Made by a program: the position numbers and the translations under genes. Source: Halomonas salipaludis (lineage in GTDB: Bacteria > Pseudomonadota > Gammaproteobacteria > Pseudomonadales > Halomonadaceae). From it: 64,000 bases of DNA. The stretch spans positions 746,733 through 810,732 of the forward strand of contig NZ_NSKB01000001.1 of the NCBI RefSeq assembly GCF_002286975.1. Direction: 5' to 3'. Below the pieces are notes generated by a model, which saw only the letters and a list, made by a program, of their open reading frames with translations, was not told the DNA's origin and did no database searches. Below, one piece after another: positions 35,097-45,078 of this stretch (its first letter is position 1; every line of letters starts with the position of its first letter).

Positions 35097-36170
35097 CTAT
35101 AGCGGCGTCAGGGCACCGATCCCCAGGCGCTCGGCAAGCTCGGCATAGGCCTCACGATTGGCCGTGTCGAGGGGGATGCCCTCGGCGTCGCGCTGCGCCA
35201 TGCAGCGCCACTCACGGTCGCCAGGCGCCAGCACCTCGGCGTCGGCCACGCCAGGCTGACTGCGCAGGTCGGCCAGGTAGTCGCCAAGGCGCTGCTGAAA
35301 GTGCTCGAGATCGATGAAACCGGCCGGATTGATGGCCAGGAAGAAGTGGCTGACGCCGCGCGGCGTGGCCATGTCGTCGCCGACCATGGGCAGCAGCCGA
35401 AAACCGTTGAGCATGCCGGATAGCGTCGAGCTGAGGATCTCGGCGAGACCGCCGAGGCCGGCGCCCTTGAAACCGAACTCGCTGCCCCCCAGCGGCAGCA
35501 GCGCGGCCACCTCGCCGGGCGTGCGGGTCACGCCGCCGGCGGCGTTCGCAGCGACCTGGTCGGGTAGCTGGCGGCCAATGGCGCCATACTGCTGGACGCG
35601 GTTCCAGGGAATCGAGCTGGTTGCCATATCGAACACGTAGGGGTTGCCTCCCACCACCGGCGCGGCGAAGGCAATCGGGTTGGTGCCGTGGAAGGCTCGC
35701 TCGCCGTGGTGCAGTAGCACGAAGGGATCGGAATTGCTCACCGTCAGCCCCAGCATGCCCTGCTCGGCAGCCGCCAGCGCATAGCAGCCGGCGGCACCGT
35801 AGTGCGAGGAGTTGGCCACTGCCACCGCGCCAATGCCCATCTCGCGGGCCATCTCCACGGCGTGGGCCATGGCGGTGTAGCCGGCCAGATGGCCGATGGC
35901 GTGATCGGCGTCGAGTTGGCCGGTGGCCGGCAGGCGCCGGGTGAACCGCAGCTGCGGCCGCGGGTTGATACGGCCGCCGGCGAGCTCCTCGAGATAGTGA
36001 GGCAGCAGGCGCAGGCCGTGGCTGTCGGTGCCCCAGCGCGAGGCGGTCACCAGCGCCCGGATCACCGCGTCACGGCTGGCGTCATCGGCCCCGCGCTGAG
36101 CCAGCGCCGCATCCATGAAGCGCTCCAGGTCATGGCGGGCCACGCGAATGGTGGTATAGGCATCAGTCAT
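35097..36170 (-). CDS. Ldh-family (malate/L-lactate-type) NAD(P)-dependent dehydrogenase
   Basis: A 357-residue member of the Ldh/YlbC/AllD family, which oxidises 2-hydroxy acids. It has the N-terminal ASRWGTDSHGLRLLP motif with the conserved His, the SSHYGAAGCYA segment, and a C-terminal NREAYAELAERLGI. It is encoded downstream of TRAP system 1 with a short gap, so its substrate is probably one of the imported hydroxy acids. Confidence 0.85.
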   Translation of the reverse strand: MTDAYTTIRVARHDLERFMDAALAQRGADDASRDAVIRALVTASRWGTDSHGLRLLPHYLEELAGGRINPRPQLRFTRRLPATGQLDADHAIGHLAGYTAMAHAVEMAREMGIGAVAVANSSHYGAAGCYALAAAEQGMLGLTVSNSDPFVLLHHGERAFHGTNPIAFAAPVVGGNPYVFDMATSSIPWNRVQQYGAIGRQLPDQVAANAAGGVTRTPGEVAALLPLGGSEFGFKGAGLGGLAEILSSTLSGMLNGFRLLPMVGDDMATPRGVSHFFLAINPAGFIDLEHFQQRLGDYLADLRSQPGVADAEVLAPGDREWRCMAQRDAEGIPLDTANREAYAELAERLGIGALTPL

Positions 36171-36197
36171 GGATCAGTGCATCCTCCGTTGCGTCGA

Positions 36198-37577
36198 TCA
36201 GCGATAGATCAGGGTCGGTAACCACATCGAGATGGCAGGGATGAAGGTCACCAGCAGCAGGCAGAACACCAGCGGAATCAGGAATGGAATGGTGCCGCGC
36301 ATGCAGCGCTCGAAGCTGACGTTGGCGACCCGCGATAGCACGTAGAGCACCATGCCCACCGGCGGCGTCAGCAGGCCGATCATCAGGTTGAGCACCATGA
36401 TCACGCCGAAATGCACCGGATCGACGCCCACCGCCATGGCCAGCGGTAGCAGTACCGGTACCAGGATGGTGATGGCGGCGATGGTCTCCATAAAGCAGCC
36501 GACGATGATCAGTACGATATTGGTCATCATCAAGACTGCTACCTTGCTGTCGGCAAAGGGGCCCAGTAGCGCAATGACGTTCTGCGTGACCTGATTGCTG
36601 GTCAGAATCCAGGCGAAGATCGACGCGGCCGAGACGATGAACAGAATCACCGCCGTGGTTTCGATGGTCTCCATGCTGACCCTGAGCAGCTTGCGCCAGG
36701 TCAGCGTCCGATAGACCACCACACCGAGCAACAGCGCATAGAATACCGCCGCGACCGCTGCCTCGGTGGGCGTGAAAGCACCGCTGATGATACCGCCGAC
36801 GATGATCACCGGCGTCAGCAGTGACAGGAAGGCCTGGGCGAACGTACGCCCCAGTACGCTGAACGAGAACACGGTATCGCGCTGATAGCCCCGGCGCCGC
36901 GAGATCAGGAAGATCATCAGCATCAGCATGGCGCCCATCAGCAGCCCGGGAATCAACCCAGCGGCGAACAGCTGGCCCACTGAGGCCGAGGCCATCACGC
37001 CATAGATCACCATCGGCAGGCTGGGCGGGATGATCGGCCCGATGGTCGACGAGGCGGCGGTGATACCCACCGCGAACTCCTCGTCGTAGCCGGCGTCCTT
37101 CATCGCCTTGACTTCGATCATGCCAAGGCCGCCGGCGTCGGCCACCGCCGCACCTGACATGCCCGAGAAGACGATACTCGCACCGACGTTGACATGGCCC
37201 AGGCCACCGCGCATCCAGCCCATTAGCGCCTTGGCAAAATTGAAAATGCGCTCGGTGATGCCGGCATTGTTCATCAGGCTACCGGCGAAGATGAAGAACG
37301 GGATGGCCAGCAGCGGGAAGCTGTCGATACCGTTGATCATGCGGTGGGCAATCACAACGTTGGGCACCTGCCCGGTGATCAGCACGAACAGCAGGCAGGA
37401 CCCCGCCAGGCTGACCGCGATCGGCACACCCAGCACCAGCATGCTGAACAGCGAGAAGAACAGAAATGCCAGATGGTAGCCCATCACCGCCAGGATGATG
37501 CAGCCGAGTACGGCCAGCAGAGACAGCGACGGGGTCACGATGGGCTTGTGCCAACGCATCACGGAGAGTCGGGACAT
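36198..37577 (-). CDS. dctM: TRAP transporter large permease (DctM), system 1
   Basis: A 459-residue DctM-type permease with about 12-13 hydrophobic helices and family motifs PFFIFAGSLMNNAGIT, GMSGAAVADAGGLG and TPTEAAVAAVFYALLLG. It is the sodium-coupled channel subunit of a TRAP importer. The N-terminus carries about 40 more residues than usual, including an additional hydrophobic helix. AGAGG precedes the ATG. The small permease and binding-protein genes lie directly upstream. Confidence 0.92.
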   Translation of the reverse strand: MSRLSVMRWHKPIVTPSLSLLAVLGCIILAVMGYHLAFLFFSLFSMLVLGVPIAVSLAGSCLLFVLITGQVPNVVIAHRMINGIDSFPLLAIPFFIFAGSLMNNAGITERIFNFAKALMGWMRGGLGHVNVGASIVFSGMSGAAVADAGGLGMIEVKAMKDAGYDEEFAVGITAASSTIGPIIPPSLPMVIYGVMASASVGQLFAAGLIPGLLMGAMLMLMIFLISRRRGYQRDTVFSFSVLGRTFAQAFLSLLTPVIIVGGIISGAFTPTEAAVAAVFYALLLGVVVYRTLTWRKLLRVSMETIETTAVILFIVSAASIFAWILTSNQVTQNVIALLGPFADSKVAVLMMTNIVLIIVGCFMETIAAITILVPVLLPLAMAVGVDPVHFGVIMVLNLMIGLLTPPVGMVLYVLSRVANVSFERCMRGTIPFLIPLVFCLLLVTFIPAISMWLPTLIYR

Positions 37578-37624
37578 GCATGGCCTCTTGCAACGTTGTC
37601 GTTATTCACGGTCGCCAGACCCGG

Positions 37625-38158
37625 CTATGGCCGGTACGGCTCGGAAAGGTAGTGCTTCACCATGCGCTGGACGCCACGCAGGGCCATCATCACGAAGGCC
37701 CCGCAGACGGCGTAATAGAGCACGCTTTTGGGGACATCCACCGAGATCATCATGCCCCCGGTTCGCCCCGCCAGTTGGTAGGTGATCCAGGCCAGCGTCA
37801 TGAAGAACAGGACACACCCCAGGTCGACCAATATGTTGAGTATTCTGACAAGCCAGGACGGCATGTAGTGATAGAAGAACTCCACCATGATGTGGCTGCC
37901 CTTGCGCACGGCCATGACACTGCCGATGAAGCCAACCAGTATCAGCAGGTAGCGTGCTATTTCTTCTGTCCAGGTGGTGGAATCGCCCAGGACATAGCGG
38001 GTGAAGAACTGCAGGAATACGACGAAGATCAGCGCCCAGAACACCACCAGGGTGATGTAGTCTTCGACGCTGTGATCGGCGAAGCGGAAATTGTCATCGT
38101 CCTCGAAGGCAGATTCGAAATCGATGACGGGCCCCTGCCCCTCGGGTTTATTCGACAT
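37625..38158 (-). CDS. dctQ: TRAP transporter small permease (DctQ), system 1
   Basis: A 177-residue DctQ subunit with four hydrophobic helices and the family's RYVLGDSTTWTEEIARYLLI segment (residues about 60-80). The ATG at 38158 has AAGGAGG six bases upstream; a start at 38182 in the same frame lacks one. The first 40 residues are acidic and cytoplasmic. It is co-transcribed between dctP and dctM. Confidence 0.9.
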   Translation of the reverse strand: MSNKPEGQGPVIDFESAFEDDDNFRFADHSVEDYITLVVFWALIFVVFLQFFTRYVLGDSTTWTEEIARYLLILVGFIGSVMAVRKGSHIMVEFFYHYMPSWLVRILNILVDLGCVLFFMTLAWITYQLAGRTGGMMISVDVPKSVLYYAVCGAFVMMALRGVQRMVKHYLSEPYRP

Positions 38159-38224
38159 GGCATGCCTCCTTGCCTGTTCCACCCGGCATGCCGGGCGGAA
38201 CAGGTGGTCGGGATCATCGCGAGC

Positions 38225-39226
38225 TTACTGACCGATTGCCTGCAAGCGGTCGTAGGTCTCTTCATCCCAGGTAGCCGCCTCGCCGAGGTGATGCGGCATC
38301 ACCACGTCACGGAAGGGGGTACGATCCACTTCGTTGACGGTAGTGCCCTGCTCCTCGAACCAGGCGACCAGGTCCTGCTCGGACTGTACGATCTCCTCGG
38401 TGTTGTTCCTTGCCGCCTCCTCGAAGACCTCGCGGAAGATCTCGCGATCCTCCTCGGACAGACTGTTCCAGCGCGGGCCACCGACGATGGTGATCAACGA
38501 ATCGGTGATGTGCCCGGTCAGATTGATGTAGTCCTGAACCTCGTGAAACGCCTTGGCACGAATGGTCGGCAGCGGGTTCTCCTGAGCATCTACCACGCCC
38601 TGCTGCAACGCCAGGTAGACTTCGTCGAAGGCGATCGGGGTCGGGTTGGCACCGGCCGCCCGCGGGAACATCATGTACAGCGGCGCATTGGGCACACGGA
38701 TGCGCAGGTTCTCCATGTCCTCGGGCACGTTGATCGGGTCGTTGGAGGTGACGTGGCGCTCGCCGTAGTAGTTGAGCGCGATCGGCACGTTGCCGGTGGC
38801 GCCCTGGTAACCCTCGGAGATCTCCTGGAAGAGGTCGCTGTCGGCGTAGGCCTGCCAGTGATCGAAATCACGGAACATGTAGGCGGCCCCGGCGATGCCC
38901 ATTGGCCCGTAGGAGCGACCGGCAAACTGGGTCCCCGTATAGATCACATCCACGGTGCCCAACTCTAGTCCCTCGTTGATGTCCTCCTCTTTGCCCAGCG
39001 ACGAGGCGGGATGGACCTGCATGGTGTAGCGCCCCTCGGTGCGCTCCTCGATCTCGTCGGCGGCCCACTCGGCCCACTTGTGGAAGGGCTCGGAGGTCTC
39101 GTAAACATGAGCGAAGCGCAGGTTTTCCTGGGCGTAGGCGGCGCCGGCCAGGCTCACCCCAACCGCCAGCAGCGAGAGCGAGAACCAGCGTGCGAGAGGA
39201 AGATGGCGTTGTGTCTTGTTATCCAT
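38225..39226 (-). CDS. dctP: TRAP transporter substrate-binding protein (DctP), system 1
   Basis: A 333-residue periplasmic binding protein. The signal peptide ends at about residue 32 (AAYA-QENLRF). The TAXI/DctP fold is shown by HVYETSEPFHKWAEWAADEIEERTEGRY and the conserved Arg in LRIRVPNAPLYM that salt-bridges a carboxylate ligand. AGGAG precedes the ATG. The neighbourhood of tetronate enzymes suggests a C4 to C6 sugar acid as ligand. Confidence 0.92.
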   Translation of the reverse strand: MDNKTQRHLPLARWFSLSLLAVGVSLAGAAYAQENLRFAHVYETSEPFHKWAEWAADEIEERTEGRYTMQVHPASSLGKEEDINEGLELGTVDVIYTGTQFAGRSYGPMGIAGAAYMFRDFDHWQAYADSDLFQEISEGYQGATGNVPIALNYYGERHVTSNDPINVPEDMENLRIRVPNAPLYMMFPRAAGANPTPIAFDEVYLALQQGVVDAQENPLPTIRAKAFHEVQDYINLTGHITDSLITIVGGPRWNSLSEEDREIFREVFEEAARNNTEEIVQSEQDLVAWFEEQGTTVNEVDRTPFRDVVMPHHLGEAATWDEETYDRLQAIGQ

Positions 39227-39273
39227 GGGTGTGCTCCTAGTCGTTGTTTTAGCCTAGCGTTAGTGTTGTGCTG

Positions 39274-39288
39274 TATACGTATCATACC
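39274..39288. promoter_or_regulatory. Putative NanR-like operator, TRAP system 1
   Basis: On the minus strand GGTATG-ATA-CGTATA gives two half-sites with a 9-bp period, 48 bases upstream of dctP. A similar arrangement occurs at 42385-42399. Confidence 0.45.
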
Positions 39289-39341
39289 ACCCAGCTTGAA
39301 ACTAGCCGCTCACTGGTCACCGCGCAACCTCTGCAGCGCGA

Positions 39342-40520
39342 CTATCGACTAACGGCGTAGTGTCGCGCCCCCAGCATGCTACGGTGCAGTTCGACCAACA
39401 GCTGTGGGTCGCCAAAACCGCCGGCCTTGGTGACCACCGGACGCCCGGGATCGCCGTCGCACAGCCCCACCACCACGCCTGGCGACCACTCTGCCGAAAC
39501 CGTCAGGTAGCGAGCACCGAGCCGCGTCAAAATGGCCAGTGCCGTATCGCCGCCGGTGGCGAACAGCAGGCCCGTCGGATAGGCCGCTAGCCATGCGGCG
39601 ACGCCCTCCGCCAGGGCTTGGGCCACCTGCGCTGCATCGCGCTGCCCGCCGCGTTCCGGGCGTAGCAGCAGCCGCGCCGGTAGCGCTGGCGTATTGCACA
39701 GCTGTTCGGGTGTGAGCGCGGCGAGGTCGGGGGCGTGGCCGAGCAGTTGCCGGCACTGCGCATCACTGCGCGGCGCCCGCGAGCCGACCACATACAGCTG
39801 GGCCTGACGCGCGGCGATGGCCTGACACCCGCCCTGCAGGCGACCGAACAGGCGCTGGGCGACGGCACTGGCCAGGCCCGCCGCCCCGGCCAGGCAGAAC
39901 CCGCCGCCAGCGCGCACCACGCCATCGTAGAGCATGGCAAGCTCACCTTCACTGCGGCTATCCACCACCGCATCGCACTTCGCGAGGGTTATCCCGGGCT
40001 GCGCCACGACCCGTTCGAGTGGCAGCCCCTCCGCGGCAAAGGCCTCATCTATCGGCCCTAGTAGCGGGGGCGAGCGGGCATCGAGGCGATAGTCACTGTC
40101 GGCCAGGCGCACGCCGTCTACCCACACCTCTGCGGCGCGCACCTCGCGATGCTGGGTCGGCACCGCCGGCGCCAGCAGCAGCGGCAGCCCCAGGGCCTGC
40201 CTGAGCGCCTGGCACTCGGCGACCACCTGGCCGCGCAGGGTGGAATCGACCTTCTTGAACCACAGTCCGGGCGCCAGCGGGCGCAGTGCCTCGAAGGCAG
40301 CCGTGACCCGCTCAGCGGCGGCCTCGGCCGGCAGGTGGCGCGATTCGGTGTTGATCGCCACCACCTCGGGCGGTGCGCCCTGCCACTCGGCCAGCAGCCC
40401 GGGCAGCGCGTCCACGGCGACCACCACCCGGGCGTCTGCACCGCGAGCGGCAAAGGGCGCACAGGCGTCCAGGGCGCCGGTGAGGTCGTCGGCGATGATC
40501 GCTAGCCGGCAGCGGCTCAC
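39342..40520 (-). CDS. dtnK: Four-carbon acid sugar kinase (DUF1537), D-threonate kinase-like
   Basis: A 392-residue kinase of the OtnK/DtnK family. The N-terminal motif [16 protein letters not shown] (residues about 9-24) and [10 protein letters not shown] (about 89-98) bind substrate; the C-terminal nucleotide-binding part has GGDTA and [11 protein letters not shown]. The start is GTG, overlapping the pdxA2 stop as GTGA. Pairing with a PdxA2-type dehydrogenase is the hallmark of the D-threonate (or D-erythronate-like) pathway, giving a 4-phosphate that PdxA2 oxidises and decarboxylates to dihydroxyacetone phosphate. Confidence 0.85.
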   Translation of the reverse strand: MSRCRLAIIADDLTGALDACAPFAARGADARVVVAVDALPGLLAEWQGAPPEVVAINTESRHLPAEAAAERVTAAFEALRPLAPGLWFKKVDSTLRGQVVAECQALRQALGLPLLLAPAVPTQHREVRAAEVWVDGVRLADSDYRLDARSPPLLGPIDEAFAAEGLPLERVVAQPGITLAKCDAVVDSRSEGELAMLYDGVVRAGGGFCLAGAAGLASAVAQRLFGRLQGGCQAIAARQAQLYVVGSRAPRSDAQCRQLLGHAPDLAALTPEQLCNTPALPARLLLRPERGGQRDAAQVAQALAEGVAAWLAAYPTGLLFATGGDTALAILTRLGARYLTVSAEWSPGVVVGLCDGDPGRPVVTKAGGFGDPQLLVELHRSMLGARHYAVSR

Positions 40521-41539
40521 ACCATGCCTCCCGCCACCAGGCGCTGGGCATAGGCCAGTGCCGACCCCAGGTTGGTGGCGTCGGCGCGCCCCTGCCAGGC
40601 GATATCGAAGGCGGTGCCGTGGTCTACCGAGGTGCGCTGGATCGGCAGGCCCAGGCTGACGTTGACGGTGGTATCGAAGGCGATCAGCTTGACCGGAATA
40701 TGCCCCTGGTCGTGGTACTGCGCCACTACCAGGTCGAACTCGCCGCGGCTGGCGCGGTAGAACACCGTGTCGGCGGAGATCGGCCCCTGCACGTCGAAGC
40801 CCGCCTCGCGCAGGGCCCCTACCGCCGGCGCGATGCAGCGCTCGTCCTCGTCGCCGAAGATACCGCCTTCACCGCAATGTGGGTTCAAGCCGGCCACGGC
40901 GATGCGCGGCTGGGCCAGGCCCAGCGCCTCGAGGTGGGCGTGCCCTGCCTCGACGGTGGCGATGATGCGTTCGGGCGTGACTCGGTCGATGGCATCGCGC
41001 AGCGAGACGTGGGTCGAGACGTGCAGCGTGGAGAGTGTCTCGGATGCCAGCAGCATGAACGACGACGGCGCACCGGTGAGCGACGCCAGCATGCCGGTAT
41101 GGCCGTCGTAGTCGTGGCCGGCGGCGTGCAGCGCCGCCTTGTTGAGCGGTGCGGTGACGATCACCCCGGCGTGCCGCGCCTGGACCAGCTGCACCGCACG
41201 CTCGACGCAGCGAAACGCCATGTCGCCGGCGGCGGCACTGATCTTGCCATCGGGGATCTCGCCCCCTACCGGCGCCTCCACCGCGGCCACCGCCACCCCC
41301 TGGTCGGGAAGCGCATCGCCGGGCGACCAGGGCATCAGCGCCAGCGGCGCCTCGATCAGCGCCGCGGCACGGCGAAAGATCGCCGGATCCCCCACCAGCA
41401 GCGTCTGGCGGCGTGTCTCCTCGGTCATTCCAGCCAGCGCCCGGCAGATGATCTCCGGCCCGATGCCGGCCGGGTCGCCCATGGTGATGGCGGTGGCGAA
41501 CGGGGGCGCTGCAGCACCCGCTGTCTGGGATTCACTCAT
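40517..41539 (-). CDS. pdxA2: PdxA2-type 4-phospho-D-threonate dehydrogenase
   Basis: A 340-residue PdxA-family, metal-dependent, NAD-linked dehydrogenase. Motifs are [11 protein letters not shown] (20-30), [22 protein letters not shown] and YHDQGHIP. True PdxA acts in pyridoxal phosphate synthesis; this copy overlaps a DUF1537 kinase by four bases, which identifies the PdxA2 catabolic branch that turns 4-phosphothreonate or erythronate into dihydroxyacetone phosphate. It also overlaps the upstream SDR stop (ATGA). Confidence 0.87.
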   Translation of the reverse strand: MSESQTAGAAAPPFATAITMGDPAGIGPEIICRALAGMTEETRRQTLLVGDPAIFRRAAALIEAPLALMPWSPGDALPDQGVAVAAVEAPVGGEIPDGKISAAAGDMAFRCVERAVQLVQARHAGVIVTAPLNKAALHAAGHDYDGHTGMLASLTGAPSSFMLLASETLSTLHVSTHVSLRDAIDRVTPERIIATVEAGHAHLEALGLAQPRIAVAGLNPHCGEGGIFGDEDERCIAPAVGALREAGFDVQGPISADTVFYRASRGEFDLVVAQYHDQGHIPVKLIAFDTTVNVSLGLPIQRTSVDHGTAFDIAWQGRADATNLGSALAYAQRLVAGGMV

Positions 41540-42300
41540 GGCATTAATTGCCCTCCGTTGACCTCGATGACTTGCCCGGTGACATAGCCGCTCAGCGCTT
41601 CGCTACCTAGGAACAGATAGGCGCCGACGCACTCGTCGGCGGTCCCCAGTCGTCCCATGGGAATACTCGCCCGAGCCGCCGCCATGTGCGCGTCGTTGGA
41701 GTGGCGGACGTGAAAGTCGGTGGCGATGGTGCCAGGTGCCACGGCATTGACGCGGATACCCTCGGCGGCGAGCTCCTTGGCCATGTTGCGCGTCAAGGTA
41801 CTCACGAAGCCCTTGGCCGAGGCATAAAGGCCGGCGCCGGGGCCGCCGCCGTTGCGGGCGGCAATGGAGGTGGTATGAATGATATTGCCGCCCCCCGCAC
41901 GACGAAGATGTGGCAGCGCCGCCTGGGAGGCCATCACCACCGACCGCACGTTGAGGTCCATGACCTGGTCGTAGCGGTCGTCGTCGATCTCTTCCAGCGC
42001 CACGCGGCCCAGCATGTCCCCGGCATTGTTGATCAGCACATCAAGACCGCCCAGTTGTTCGGCGGCCTGGTCGACCACCCGCTTTACCTCCGCCGAGCGG
42101 CTGAGGTCACCCTTCAGGGCTAGCCCTTCGCCGCCCGCCGCGCGGATCGCATCGACAACCTGCTCGGCCCCTTCAGCACTAGCGTGGTAGTGCACCCCGA
42201 CCCTGGCCCCCAGCCGGCCCAGCTGCAGCGCCACGGCCGCACCGATGCCACGGCTGGCGCCGGTGATCAGTACACGCTTACCTTTCCATTCGTCGAACAT
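41536..42300 (-). CDS. SDR oxidoreductase (FabG-like), first gene of the kinase/PdxA2 operon
   Basis: A 254-residue short-chain dehydrogenase with TGASRGIG (13-20), NNAGD, the catalytic Ser in HTTSIAARN and YASAK for Tyr/Lys, ending in [13 protein letters not shown]. It leads the operon with pdxA2 and dtnK, which overlap in sequence. A role in epimerising or oxidising a sugar acid before phosphorylation is likely; its substrate cannot be read from sequence. Confidence 0.85.
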   Translation of the reverse strand: MFDEWKGKRVLITGASRGIGAAVALQLGRLGARVGVHYHASAEGAEQVVDAIRAAGGEGLALKGDLSRSAEVKRVVDQAAEQLGGLDVLINNAGDMLGRVALEEIDDDRYDQVMDLNVRSVVMASQAALPHLRRAGGGNIIHTTSIAARNGGGPGAGLYASAKGFVSTLTRNMAKELAAEGIRVNAVAPGTIATDFHVRHSNDAHMAAARASIPMGRLGTADECVGAYLFLGSEALSGYVTGQVIEVNGGQLMP

Positions 42301-42384
42301 GACATCACTCCCCGGGCCTTGCGATCATGTCTGTAGATGCGCTACGCCCTATCGATATGGTGAATTACGCTGTTATAGTATTGG

Positions 42385-42399
42385 CATACCTTTCATACA
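42385..42399. promoter_or_regulatory. Putative NanR-like operator in the SDR-FAH divergent promoter
   Basis: CATACC-TTT-CATACA: two half-sites of GGTATG type on the minus strand with a 9-bp period, in the 165-base divergent region that holds the promoters of the SDR operon and the FAH operon. Confidence 0.45.
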
Positions 42400-42465
42400 A
42401 GACGACATCAATAACATGATAGGCGATGACCGGCCAGCCGCCAGCTCGCCGCCAAGGGAGACATC

Positions 42466-43629
42466 ATGACCAGCCACCGTACATCCAATCTGCTGCCCCA
42501 CGACCTCGACCGCGCGCTGCTGGTTGGCCGCGCCTGGCGCGATGCGCCGCAGCCGCGCCCGGTACTGATCACGCTGCGTGATGGCGAGGCGATCGACATC
42601 AGCCACCTGGGGCCAACCATGGCCGACCTGCTGGAGCGCGACGATCTGGTCGAGGCGCTGCGCGGCGCCGAGGGCGATTCGCTGGGTAGCGTCGAGACGC
42701 TGCTCGACAACTCGCTGGCCGAACCGCAGCGCGTGCCCTTCCTGCTCGCCCCCTGTGACGTCCAGGCGGTCAAGGCGTGCGGGGTGACCTTCGCAGTGAG
42801 CCTGATGGAGCGGGTCATCGAGGAGCAGGCCGGCGGCGACCCGGGGCGTGCCAACACCCTGCGCGCTGAGCTGCAATCACTGATCGGCAGCGACCTGTCG
42901 CAGATAGTGCCAGGCTCCGACGAGGCCATGGCACTCAAGCGCGAACTCCAGGCCCGCGGCGGCTGGTCGCAGTACATGGAGGTCGGCATCGGCCCCGACG
43001 CCGAGGTGTTCTCCAAGGCGCCGCCGCTCTCCTCGGTGGGCTTCGGGACCACCGTGGGCCTGCACCCCGCCTCGCAGTGGAACAACCCCGAGCCGGAGAT
43101 CGTGCTGGCGGTGGACAGCCGCGGCGAGGTCAAGGGCGCGACCCTGGGCAACGACGTCAACCTGCGCGACGTCGAGGGTCGCAGCGCCCTGCTGCTGGGC
43201 AAGGCCAAGGACAACAATGCCTCCAGTGCCATCGGCCCGTTCATTCGCGTGTTCGACGACACCTTCGGCATCGACGACGTGCGCCACGCCAAGGTCTCGC
43301 TGCGCATCGAGGGGCAGGACGACGACTTCCTGCTCGAGGGCGAGAGCGACATGGCCGAGATCAGCCGCGACCCGCTGGACCTGGTGGGCCAGACCATCGG
43401 CGCCCACCACCAGTACCCGGATGGCGTGATGCTCTACCTGGGCACCATGTTCTCGCCGATCCAGGACCGCGACGGCCAGGGCCAGGGCTTCACCCACCAC
43501 CTCGGCGACCTGGTCACCATTGCCACCCCAACACTGGGTGCGCTGGTCAACCGGGTCGGACGCAGCGACCAGCTACCGCCCTGGACCTACGGCATTCGCC
43601 AGCTGATGCGCGACCTCAGCCAGGGTTAA
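42466..43629 (+). CDS. Fumarylacetoacetate hydrolase family enzyme (long form)
   Basis: A 387-residue FAH-domain protein, longer than the usual 280. The C-terminal two-thirds contain the domain: GVTFAVSLMERVIEEQ, NNPEPEIVLAVDSRGEV with the acidic metal ligands, GNDVNLRDVEG and YLGTMFSPIQDRDGQG. Long members of this group act in pentonate or hexonate routes as dehydratases or hydrolases of 2-keto-3-deoxy acids. It probably forms an operon with the FAD oxidase 14 bases downstream. Confidence 0.8.
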   Translation: MTSHRTSNLLPHDLDRALLVGRAWRDAPQPRPVLITLRDGEAIDISHLGPTMADLLERDDLVEALRGAEGDSLGSVETLLDNSLAEPQRVPFLLAPCDVQAVKACGVTFAVSLMERVIEEQAGGDPGRANTLRAELQSLIGSDLSQIVPGSDEAMALKRELQARGGWSQYMEVGIGPDAEVFSKAPPLSSVGFGTTVGLHPASQWNNPEPEIVLAVDSRGEVKGATLGNDVNLRDVEGRSALLLGKAKDNNASSAIGPFIRVFDDTFGIDDVRHAKVSLRIEGQDDDFLLEGESDMAEISRDPLDLVGQTIGAHHQYPDGVMLYLGTMFSPIQDRDGQGQGFTHHLGDLVTIATPTLGALVNRVGRSDQLPPWTYGIRQLMRDLSQG

Positions 43630-43643
43630 GGAGGCAGATATTG

Positions 43644-45062
43644 ATGAGCACCGATACGCTACTCGATGCCCTGCATGAGCGACTCGGTGGGCGCGGCCTG
43701 CTGCGCGACCCTGCCGACATGGCCCGCTACGGCGTCGACTGGGCCGGCGAGCGGCTCGGCCAGCCGCTAGCGGTGGCCCGCCCGGCCTCTACCGCGGAGG
43801 TGTCGGCCACCGTCATGCTGTGCCGCGAGCACGGCGTGGCCATGACGCCCCAGGGCGGCCATAGCGGGCTGGTGGCGGGTGCCCTGCCCGCCGCAGACGG
43901 TGGCGAACTGGTAATCAGTCTGGAGCGCATGGACCGGGTGCGCGAGATCGACCCGATCAACTTCAGCATGGTCGTCGACGCCGGCTGTATCCTCGACAAC
44001 GTCAAGCAGGCGGCGGCCGAGCACGACTGCGACTTCCCGCTGTCGCTGGGTGCCCAGGGCAGCTGCCAGATCGGCGGCAATATCGCCACCAACGCTGGCG
44101 GCCTCAACGTGCTGCGCTACGGCATGATGCGCGAGCTGGTGCTGGGGCTCGAAGTGGTACTGCCCGACGGGCGCATCTGGAACGGCCTCAAGGCGCTACA
44201 CAAGGACAACCGCGGCTACCCGCTGCAGCAGCTGCTGCTGGGCAGCGAGGGCACCCTGGGCATCGTCACCGCGGCGGTACTCAAGCTCTCGCCGCGCCAG
44301 ACCCAGAGCCGTACGGCGCTGCTCGGCCTGCCCTCGGTAGAGGCGGTGATTGCGCTCTACGGACTGGCACGCCGCGACTGCAGCGACCTGCTCAGTGCCT
44401 TCGAGCTGATTCCGCGGCGCTGTATCGAGCTGGCCATGGAGGCCACGCCGACGCTCAGCGACCCGCTCGACGACGCCTACCCCTGGTACGTGCTGATGGA
44501 GGTGGCCGCCAGCGGCCCGCTTGACCTCGGCGCGATGCTCGAGCACCTGCTCGAACAGGGCATGGAGCGCGAGCTGGTGCTGGACGGTGCGCTGGCGGCG
44601 AGCGACGCCCAGGCCCAGCAACTGTGGCAGTTTCGCGAGAGCATGCTGGAGGGCCAGCGGCGCCGCGGCGAGCACCTGCGTACCGATATCGCGATGCCGA
44701 TATCGGCGATTCCGGCCTTCGTCGAGCGCGCCTCAACGGCGATCATGGCGGCGTCGCCGGCCTGCGAGATCATCGCCTACGGCCACGTCGGTGACGGCAA
44801 CCTGCACTTCAATATCCTGCCACCCACCACGCTTGCCGATGCCGACAAGCACGCCCACCTGCATGAGCTGGAGGCGCTGCTGTTCGAGGTAGTGGATGAG
44901 GTCGACGGCAGCATCAGCGCCGAGCACGGCATCGGCCGCACCAAGCAGGCCGCCTACCTGGCGCGGCTCTCGCCGCTGGAACGCGAGCTGGCAGATGGCA
45001 TCAAGACGCTGTTCGATCCCGCGCATGCCATGAACCCAGGGCGCATTCTGCCCCGGCCGTAA
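43644..45062 (+). CDS. FAD-linked 2-hydroxyacid oxidase/dehydrogenase (GlcD/D2HGDH family)
   Basis: A 472-residue FAD-binding type 4 oxidoreductase. The FAD-binding segment has PQGGHSGLVAGALP (about 68-81), IGGNIATNAGGLNVLRYG (about 143-160) and GSEGTLGIVTAAVLKL. The C-terminal oxidase domain has GHVGDGNLHFNI and EHGIGRTK, containing catalytic His. Relatives oxidise D-lactate, D-2-hydroxyglutarate or glycolate. The ATG at 43644 has AAGGAGG nine bases upstream; the same frame stays open much further left, but that part lies antiparallel to nothing real and overlaps the FAH gene. Confidence 0.87.
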   Translation: MSTDTLLDALHERLGGRGLLRDPADMARYGVDWAGERLGQPLAVARPASTAEVSATVMLCREHGVAMTPQGGHSGLVAGALPAADGGELVISLERMDRVREIDPINFSMVVDAGCILDNVKQAAAEHDCDFPLSLGAQGSCQIGGNIATNAGGLNVLRYGMMRELVLGLEVVLPDGRIWNGLKALHKDNRGYPLQQLLLGSEGTLGIVTAAVLKLSPRQTQSRTALLGLPSVEAVIALYGLARRDCSDLLSAFELIPRRCIELAMEATPTLSDPLDDAYPWYVLMEVAASGPLDLGAMLEHLLEQGMERELVLDGALAASDAQAQQLWQFRESMLEGQRRRGEHLRTDIAMPISAIPAFVERASTAIMAASPACEIIAYGHVGDGNLHFNILPPTTLADADKHAHLHELEALLFEVVDEVDGSISAEHGIGRTKQAAYLARLSPLERELADGIKTLFDPAHAMNPGRILPRP

Positions 45063-45078
45063 GGGCTGAGCGCAACGC

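Noticed and set aside
43077-43643. Long N-terminal extension of the FAD-linked oxidase
   Set aside because: The extension is Arg/Pro/Gly-rich and overlaps the FAH gene in another frame. A strong AAGGAGG precedes the ATG at 43644, where homology begins.
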